Assembly: GCA_905215635.1 (NCBI GenBank)
Contig: CAJMQX010000013.1
Span: 1 to 10,950 of the forward strand
From: an uncultured bacterium
Lineage (GTDB): Bacteria; Bacillota_I; Bacilli_A; RF39; UBA660
DNA length: 10,950 bases
Direction of reading: 5' to 3'
A model generated the notes under the pieces. The model saw nothing but the letters and a program-made list of their open reading frames with translations. It had not been told where the DNA came from and made no database searches. This document shows, one piece after another, positions 7,134-10,950 of the stretch. The translations under genes were made by a program, and so were the position numbers. Numbering within the stretch: the stretch's first letter is position 1; every line of letters starts with the position of its first letter.

Positions 7134-7424
7134 CTACTTTTCAACATTTAGTATTAAATGTCTTATTACTGATTCGTCGATTGATGCAATACGATCAAAT
7201 TCTTTGATTGCTTTATCGCTATTTGAATCAACATTGTATAAGTAATAGAAACCAGACTTGAATCCTTTTATCTCATAGGCAAATTCTTTTTGTCCTAATT
7301 CTTTAGATAAAGTGATTGTAGCTTTGTTATCAGTTAAAGTTTTTTCTAACTTTTTAACAGTATCTTTAACAGCTTTTTCTTCTAAATCAGGTCTTACGAT
7401 GAACATTATTTCATACTTTCTCAT
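7134..7424 (-). CDS. rpsF: small-subunit ribosomal protein bS6
   Basis: Ribosomal protein S6, 96 residues, which forms a heterodimer with S18 on the 30S platform. The family start RKYEIMFIVRPDL and the central GQKEFAYEIKGFKSGFYYLYN (its parts at 44-51 and 55-63) are clear, as is the late ESVIRHLIL. There is no long glutamate-rich tail of the E. coli kind. The start is set by AAGGAGGTG at 7430-7438. It is the first gene of the rpsF-ssb-rpsR operon. In several bacteria this operon is repressed by the S6:S18 complex binding to the leader, and the leader here is structured. Confidence 0.97.
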   Translation of the reverse strand: MRKYEIMFIVRPDLEEKAVKDTVKKLEKTLTDNKATITLSKELGQKEFAYEIKGFKSGFYYLYNVDSNSDKAIKEFDRIASIDESVIRHLILNVEK

Positions 7425-7440
7425 TTTTGCACCTCCTTAT

Positions 7441-7486
7441 GGTCTTGTGGCCTTTTCAGGCAAGCAAGGTATAGAACTTTCGTTCA
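7441..7486 (-). promoter_or_regulatory. structured rpsF leader, candidate S6:S18 autoregulatory element
   Basis: The leader between the predicted start (near 7486) and the rpsF ribosome binding site folds into two hairpins, both closed by GNRA-type GAAA loops. The first is GAAC-GAAA-GUUC (7485-7474). The second has inner stem GCCU-GAAA-AGGC (7461-7450), an asymmetric internal loop CUU/CA, and outer stem CUUG/CAAG (7468-7465 and 7447-7444). S6:S18 leaders are known in front of rpsF in many bacteria. I have not matched the published consensus in detail, so family membership is inference from position and structure. Confidence 0.55.
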
Positions 7487-7492
7487 AGTGGT

Positions 7493-7521
7493 ATTATAGC
7501 AGATTATTTTTAGGTTGTAAA
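7493..7521 (-). promoter_or_regulatory. promoter of rpsF-ssb-rpsR
   Basis: On the minus strand, TTTACA (7521-7516) is followed after exactly 17 bp by TATAAT (7498-7493), with TGC directly before it as an extended -10. This is one of the strongest promoters in the window, as expected for a ribosomal protein operon. Predicted start near 7486. Confidence 0.85.
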
Positions 7522-7556
7522 GAAAAAATGATAATATTGATTGGAAAAATTATCAT
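7522..7556 (-). terminator. second, AT-rich terminator-like hairpin between spoVIF and rpsF
   Basis: Perfect 8-bp arms ATGATAAT (7528-7535) and ATTATCAT (7549-7556) with a 13-nt loop. In minus-strand RNA the second arm is followed by six U residues. It lies 25 bp beyond the spoVIF terminator and directly abuts the rpsF -35 element. It could be a back-up terminator or an upstream promoter element. Confidence 0.5.
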
Positions 7557-7580
7557 GTTAAATTATTTATACTTTTTTAT

Positions 7581-7605
7581 TTAAAAACTCCACTAATGTG
7601 AAGTT
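7581..7605 (-). terminator. intrinsic terminator of spoVIF
   Basis: In minus-strand RNA, AACUUCAC and GUGGAGUU pair over 8 bp with one wobble around an AUUA loop, followed by UUUAAAU. It starts 2 nt after the spoVIF stop codon and separates spoVIF from the rpsF operon. Confidence 0.78.
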
Positions 7606-7606
7606 C

Positions 7607-7855
7607 TTATTCATTATAATATTTATCAATATTACTTGGTACTTTATCATTTATTACGGCATTAATTATTTTATCCTCTTGTTCTTTTGATACTGGTCTT
7701 CCAGTCATTTCTGAAAGAGTACCAATTACCTCTTTTAAAGTCTTTTCATCCTTCATATTACCATTTTGAAGTTTACTAGCTAAAGAAAGAATAGTATCTT
7801 TATCAACCTTTGTTTTCTTTTCTACTTTTTTAAAAAAATTATCTGAAAATCCCAT
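7607..7855 (-). CDS. spoVIF: stage VI sporulation protein F homologue (SpoVIF family)
   Basis: An 82-residue soluble, highly charged protein that resembles SpoVIF (YjcC) along its whole length. The DNFFKKVEKKTKVDKDTI start, LASKLQNGNMKDEKTL in the middle (26-41) and the later GRPVSKEQEDKIINAVI (52-68) are the recognisable family blocks. In Bacillus subtilis SpoVIF is made in the mother cell under sigma-K and GerE and is needed for normal spore-coat assembly and resistance; its biochemical activity is unknown. It is a single gene between der and rpsF with AAGGAGG at 7860-7866, its own terminator and a sigma-K-like -10. The implication is that this organism sporulates or descends from a sporulating lineage. 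No signal peptide or membrane segment is present. Confidence 0.82.
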   Translation of the reverse strand: MGFSDNFFKKVEKKTKVDKDTILSLASKLQNGNMKDEKTLKEVIGTLSEMTGRPVSKEQEDKIINAVINDKVPSNIDKYYNE

Positions 7856-7873
7856 AATTCCTCCTTATGATAA

Positions 7874-7882
7874 TAGTATATG
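7874..7882 (-). promoter_or_regulatory. possible sigma-K (or sigma-E) -10 element for spoVIF
   Basis: CATATACTA on the minus strand (7882-7874) fits the mother-cell sigma -10 pattern CATAnnnTA. No convincing AC-type -35 is present at the usual distance, and the start it predicts (near 7867) would place the ribosome binding site at the extreme 5' end. I see no good sigma-A promoter in the same gap. Suggestive only. Confidence 0.35.
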
Positions 7883-7901
7883 TTAGTAAGGCTTGGATGA
7901 T

Positions 7902-7931
7902 AAAAGAAAAATACTCTTTTTGAGAGTATTT
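7902..7931 (-). terminator. intrinsic terminator of engB-der
   Basis: In minus-strand RNA, AAAUACUCU and AGAGUAUUU form a perfect 9-bp stem with a 5-nt loop (7918-7922), followed by UUCUUUU. The last two bases of the der TAA stop form the base of the stem. Confidence 0.88.
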
Positions 7932-9240
7932 ACTTTTCACTACGATTTTTAAATTCTATTTCGATTGGTGTTCCTTCAAAGTCAAAAGATTCTCTGATTT
8001 TGTTTTCAAGATATCTTTCATATGAGAAGTGAACAAGATTTTTGCTGTTGACACTGAAAACAAATTTTGGAGGAGTTATTCCTTTTTGAGCTACAAAATA
8101 TATTTTTAATCTTTTTCCTTTGTATGAAGGAGGTTGATTTAGAATAACAGCATCTCTTATTACGTCATTTAGCACACTTGTTTTGATTTCCTTTTTAGAG
8201 TTTTCATATACTTTCTTTATTTCTGGCATTAAGGTATGAATTCTTTTTTTAGTTTTTGCTGATAGGAACACTATTGGTACATATGATAAAAATTGAAATT
8301 CAGCACGCATTAATTTAGTATATTCAGCAATAGTTTTATCTTTGATAGTATCCCATTTGTTAACTACTAATACTAATGGTTTTCCTGCTTCAAGGGCATA
8401 ACTGGCAATATGTTTATCATGTTCTATAATACCTTCTTCAGCATTTATAACTACTACACAGACGTTACTTCTTTCAATGGCTTTCATGGCACGAATAACA
8501 CTATATTTTTCGATGTTTTCGTATATTTTACCGCTCTTTCTAATGCCAGCAGTATCTATAATAACATAATCTTCCTTGTCATATGTAAAAGGTGTATCAA
8601 TAGCATCTCTAGTAGTACCTGCTATATTACTAACAATAGATTTTTCTTCATTAACAATAGCATTTACTAGACTACTTTTGCCAACATTAGGACGTCCTAT
8701 TACACAGAATTTTATTTTATCATCTATAAGGTTAACTTCTTCTTGAGGGGTAAAGTCTTTAGTTATTTCATCAAGTAAGTCCCCTATTCCTAGATTGTGT
8801 TCACCGCTTATAGGTAGAATGTCTGGAAATCCTAATTCATAATAATTATATATATCATTTTTTCTTTTTTCATTATCGATCTTGTTAACTGCTAAAATTA
8901 TTTTTTTGCCACTTTTCATAAGCATATCTCTTATTTTAAAGTCATTAGCATTTAAATCTTCTTTTCCATCGATTATGAATATAATAACATCAGCTTCATC
9001 AATAGCTAGAGTTGCTTGAACGATTATTTCTTTATTAAAATCAGCATCTGATAAATCAATACCACCAGTATCTATAAGATGAAATTTATAGTTATTATAG
9101 ATTACATCGCCATATATTCTATCTCTAGTTACTCCGGGAGTATCTTCAATAATAGATATTTTTTTACCTACTAATTTGTTAAAGATAGTAGACTTTCCTA
9201 CATTAGGACGACCTACTAAAGCTACAGTGGGAATTCTCAT
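7930..9240 (-). CDS. der: ribosome-assembly GTPase Der (EngA)
   Basis: Double-Era-like GTPase required for 50S subunit maturation. It has 436 residues, a usual length for Firmicutes Der. The first GTPase domain has GRPNVGKST at 10-18, DTGG at 57-60, NKID at 119-122 and the SGEH motif at 145-148. The second has GRPNVGKSS at 182-190, DTAG at 229-232, NKWD at 294-297 and SAK at 327-329. A KH-like RNA-binding domain makes up the C-terminal 85 or so residues. I chose the ATG at 9240, which follows AAGGAGGT (9252-9245) at the right distance; the frame is open to 9261 but that would run into the engB stop. It lies 10 bp after engB and is the second gene of that operon. Confidence 0.97.
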   Translation of the reverse strand: MRIPTVALVGRPNVGKSTIFNKLVGKKISIIEDTPGVTRDRIYGDVIYNNYKFHLIDTGGIDLSDADFNKEIIVQATLAIDEADVIIFIIDGKEDLNANDFKIRDMLMKSGKKIILAVNKIDNEKRKNDIYNYYELGFPDILPISGEHNLGIGDLLDEITKDFTPQEEVNLIDDKIKFCVIGRPNVGKSSLVNAIVNEEKSIVSNIAGTTRDAIDTPFTYDKEDYVIIDTAGIRKSGKIYENIEKYSVIRAMKAIERSNVCVVVINAEEGIIEHDKHIASYALEAGKPLVLVVNKWDTIKDKTIAEYTKLMRAEFQFLSYVPIVFLSAKTKKRIHTLMPEIKKVYENSKKEIKTSVLNDVIRDAVILNQPPSYKGKRLKIYFVAQKGITPPKFVFSVNSKNLVHFSYERYLENKIRESFDFEGTPIEIEFKNRSEK

Positions 9241-9250
9241 ATTTACCTCC

Positions 9251-9841
9251 TTATTTTTCAATATCTAGGGTTTCAATAAGCTTAGTGTATACCTCTTGCT
9301 TACCTAGTTTAGTAACACTAGAGAATAAAATTAAATCTTCCTTTGAAACATCTAGTGTTTTAGCAATAATACTTGAATTTTTATCATGATTACCTTTACT
9401 TATTTTATCAACTTTTGTACAAATAATAGTAACAGGTATATTATAATGTTTTAAATAATTATACATTAAGACATCATCATCAGTAGGTTTATGTCTAAAA
9501 TCTACTAACATGAAGACCATTTTTAGGTTTTCTCTTTTTTCTAAATAGTCTTCCATAATAAGACCAAATTTATTTTTTAATTGTTTACTTACCTTGGCAA
9601 AACCATATCCAGGGGCATCTACTAAATAGAAGAAATCATTAATTAGATAGAAGTTTAGGGTTTGGGTTTTTCCTGGTTTTGCACTAGTTCTAGCAAAATT
9701 CTTTCTATTTATTAATGTATTAATAAAACTACTTTTTCCAACGTTTGAACGTCCTACTAATAGATATTCATTTTTGTTATCTGTAGGAAATTGACTGGCT
9801 CTTACGGCAGAAATAGTTAATTTAACATCTAAAATTTTCAC
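9251..9841 (-). CDS. engB: ribosome-assembly GTPase EngB (YsxC/YihA)
   Basis: TRAFAC-class GTPase needed for 50S subunit assembly, 196 residues from the start chosen here, normal for the family. Motifs: GRSNVGKSS at 30-38 (P loop), KPGKTQT at 55-61 (switch I/G2), DAPGYG at 75-80 (G3), TKVD at 142-145 (G4) and an SS pair near 174 (G5). I chose the GTG at 9841: it is preceded by GGTGAT (9851-9846), a perfect match to part of the anti-Shine-Dalgarno complement. The candidate promoter places the transcript start near 9851, so the in-frame upstream ATGs at 9859 and 9886 could not be translated from that transcript. The N-terminal VKILDVKLTISAV then aligns with the usual family start. Cotranscribed with der. 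Confidence 0.95.
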   Translation of the reverse strand: MKILDVKLTISAVRASQFPTDNKNEYLLVGRSNVGKSSFINTLINRKNFARTSAKPGKTQTLNFYLINDFFYLVDAPGYGFAKVSKQLKNKFGLIMEDYLEKRENLKMVFMLVDFRHKPTDDDVLMYNYLKHYNIPVTIICTKVDKISKGNHDKNSSIIAKTLDVSKEDLILFSSVTKLGKQEVYTKLIETLDIEK

Positions 9842-9857
9842 ATAAATCACCAGTATC

Positions 9858-9886
9858 ATTATATAAAAAAAATAGAAAATAGTCAA
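9858..9886 (-). promoter_or_regulatory. promoter of engB-der
   Basis: On the minus strand, TTGACT (9886-9881, five of six matches) is followed after 17 bp by TATAAT (9863-9858). Predicted start near 9851, which leaves a leader of only about 10 nt that is nearly all ribosome binding site. Confidence 0.82.
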
Positions 9887-9891
9887 ATATG

Positions 9892-9900
9892 TGGTAAAAT
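9892..9900 (+). promoter_or_regulatory. possible extended -10 promoter of the radical SAM gene
   Basis: TGGTAAAAT on the plus strand is an extended -10 (TGn plus TAAAAT) with no clear -35, divergent from and nearly touching the -35 of engB. It would start transcription near 9907, only about 9 nt before the ATG at 9916. Confidence 0.4.
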
Positions 9901-9915
9901 TAGAGTGTGATGTGT

Positions 9916-10809
9916 ATGAATGAACTATTAAATTTATGTAAATTATGTCCTAGAAATTGTATGGTAAATAGAAATAAGGGAGAAATTGGCTTTTGTAAGT
10001 CAGGAAATAAAATTAGAATTGCTAAGGCTTATTTACATATGTGGGAAGAGCCTTGTATTACAGGAAAGAATGGATCAGGAACAATTTTTTTTAGTGGATG
10101 TAACTTAAGATGTATTTTTTGTCAAAACTATTATATTAGTGAACTTAATAATGGGGTAGAAATTGAGATAGAGAAGTTTGCAGATATTTGTTTAGATCTT
10201 CAGAATAGGGGAGCTACTAATATTAATTTAGTGACACCTACTCATTATGTTCCTTTAATAATAGAGGGGATTAAGTTAGCTCGAGAGAAAGGATTAAAGA
10301 TACCTATTGTATACAATTCTTCTGGATATGAGATGGTAGATACTATTAAATTGTTAGAAGGAATTGTTGATGTATATTTACCAGATTTTAAATATTATGA
10401 TAATGAGTATGCTTTAAAGTATTCTGGATGTAGAGATTATTTTGAATATACTGAAAAAGCGATTAGAGAAATGGTAAGACAACAACCTAAATGTATTTTT
10501 GATAAAGAAGGAAACATGATTAAGGGAGTTATTGTTAGACATTTGATTTTACCTGATAGGGAAGAAGATAGTAAAAAAATACTTGAATACTTATATAAAG
10601 AATATAAAAATAAGATATTTTATAGTATTATGAACCAATATACACCTGTTAGAAAATGTAAGTATGAAGAACTTAATAAAAAGGTTGATAATAGTGTATA
10701 TGATAAAGTTATTGATTATGCATGGAATTTAGGAATTAGAAAAGCTTTTATTCAGGAAGAGGGTACTGTTAGTGAGAGCTTTATTCCTGAATTTGATTTT
10801 AAATTATAA
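9916..10809 (+). CDS. pflX: PflX-type radical SAM protein (pyruvate formate-lyase activating enzyme homologue)
   Basis: 297-residue radical SAM protein of the PflX (COG1313) kind. The radical SAM motif CxxxCxxC is Cys62, Cys66 and Cys69 in SGCNLRCIFCQNY and would bind the 4Fe-4S cluster that cleaves S-adenosylmethionine. A second Cys set, CKLCPRNC (Cys8, Cys11, Cys15) followed by GFCKSG (Cys27), is typical of this subfamily and may bind another metal or cluster. YLPDFKYY and the ILPDREED segment are also family-like. The substrate of PflX proteins is not established; similarity to activases makes glycyl-radical installation possible, but no glycyl-radical enzyme gene is adjacent. The start is either the ATG at 9916, with GTGAT just upstream, or the ATG at 9910. 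It is divergent from engB. Confidence 0.88.
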   Translation: MNELLNLCKLCPRNCMVNRNKGEIGFCKSGNKIRIAKAYLHMWEEPCITGKNGSGTIFFSGCNLRCIFCQNYYISELNNGVEIEIEKFADICLDLQNRGATNINLVTPTHYVPLIIEGIKLAREKGLKIPIVYNSSGYEMVDTIKLLEGIVDVYLPDFKYYDNEYALKYSGCRDYFEYTEKAIREMVRQQPKCIFDKEGNMIKGVIVRHLILPDREEDSKKILEYLYKEYKNKIFYSIMNQYTPVRKCKYEELNKKVDNSVYDKVIDYAWNLGIRKAFIQEEGTVSESFIPEFDFKL

Positions 10810-10816
10810 TTTAGTC

Positions 10817-10845
10817 TTGATTTTTAACTAATTCATATATATAAT
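10817..10845 (+). promoter_or_regulatory. promoter of the gene starting at 10873
   Basis: TTGATT (10817-10822) and TATAAT (10840-10845) are 17 bp apart, a strong sigma-A match directly after the radical SAM gene. Predicted start near 10852. A weak 5-bp hairpin, TTAGT/ACTAA, overlaps the -35; it is too poor to call a terminator. Confidence 0.75.
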
Positions 10846-10872
10846 ATGGAGTAATTAAGGAGGTATTATGTG

Positions 10873-10950
10873 ATGGTTAATGATAAGAGAGTAGTAAGTA
10901 ATGAAGAAATGATTGATTTATTAGATGATAATAAGTTACTTGAATATAGT
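10873..10950 (+). CDS. start of an unidentified protein (runs off the window)
   Basis: An open frame begins with ATG at 10873 (or GTG at 10870), 8 nt after AAGGAGGT (10857-10864), behind a strong promoter. The 26 residues visible are hydrophilic and acidic, beginning MVNDKRVVSNEEMIDLLDD. I do not recognise the family. An ATG at 10868 is followed at once by TGA and cannot be the start. The promoter, ribosome binding site and open frame together support a real gene. Confidence 0.65.
   Translation, partial: MVNDKRVVSNEEMIDLLDDNKLLEYS

Noticed and set aside
469..8670. Short plus-strand open frames lying across murA, the M23 gene, dnaB and der
   Set aside because: They are antisense to well-supported genes, lack ribosome binding sites and show no recognisable protein features.
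10811..10831. Terminator after the radical SAM gene (TTAGT/ACTAA hairpin)
   Set aside because: Only a 5-bp AT-rich stem, no U tract after it, and it overlaps the -35 of the next promoter.
1..10950. Use of the Mollicute code (TGA as Trp), suggested by no TGA stop codon in any complete gene
   Set aside because: All complete frames are intact under the standard code, with Trp as TGG. With only 11 complete genes ending in TAA or TAG, the lack of TGA stops is unremarkable at this base composition.
1..10950. Mobile elements, CRISPR arrays, tRNA or rRNA genes, toxin-antitoxin or defence genes
   Set aside because: I looked on both strands and found no transposase, no regularly spaced repeats, no RNA gene signature and no such protein family.

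Overview
The window is a gene-dense, strongly AT-rich chromosomal segment from a low-GC Gram-positive bacterium (Firmicutes/Bacilli side). The reasons are near-perfect AGGAGG ribosome binding sites, sigma-A type promoters, intrinsic terminators, a two-Cys plus Cys/His zinc form of S18, a SpoVIF-like sporulation protein, and WalJ, Der and EngB homologues of Bacillus type. Tryptophan is encoded by TGG throughout and no gene needs TGA read-through, so the standard bacterial code applies and this is not a code-4 Mollicute. An uncultured gut Bacilli/Erysipelotrichia-like lineage is a guess from the style of the genes, not something the sequence proves.

Layout: everything from 1 to 9841 is on the minus strand, so read from right to left. 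(i) engB-der (9841 to 7930): two ribosome-assembly GTPases behind a near-consensus promoter, ended by a terminator that shares the der stop codon. (ii) spoVIF (7855 to 7607) as a single gene with its own terminator and a sigma-K-like -10 element. (iii) rpsF-ssb-rpsR (7424 to 6426) behind a strong promoter and a structured leader, ended by a hairpin that contains the rpsR stop codon. (iv) rplI (6256 to 5813) with its own promoter and terminator. (v) dnaB - membrane-anchored LysM/G5/M23 peptidase - walJ (5571 to 1924), three overlapping genes behind one promoter, with a 17-bp palindrome in the leader. (vi) murA and a truncated SGNH hydrolase (1655 to 1). On the plus strand, a PflX-type radical SAM gene (9916 to 10809) is divergent from engB, and a further gene begins at 10873 and leaves the window.

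Functionally this is a core housekeeping neighbourhood: ribosome assembly and small-subunit proteins, replication (SSB, replicative helicase), and cell-wall synthesis and remodelling (MurA, M23 peptidase, WalJ). I see no mobile element, CRISPR array, tRNA, rRNA or defence system. The points most worth a second look are the replacement of a zinc-ligand His by Asp in the M23 peptidase (HLD instead of HxH), the translationally overlapping dnaB-M23-walJ unit, the perfect palindrome between the dnaB promoter and its ribosome binding site, the structured rpsF leader, and the long-range inverted repeat downstream of walJ. I do not see a clearly new multi-gene system.
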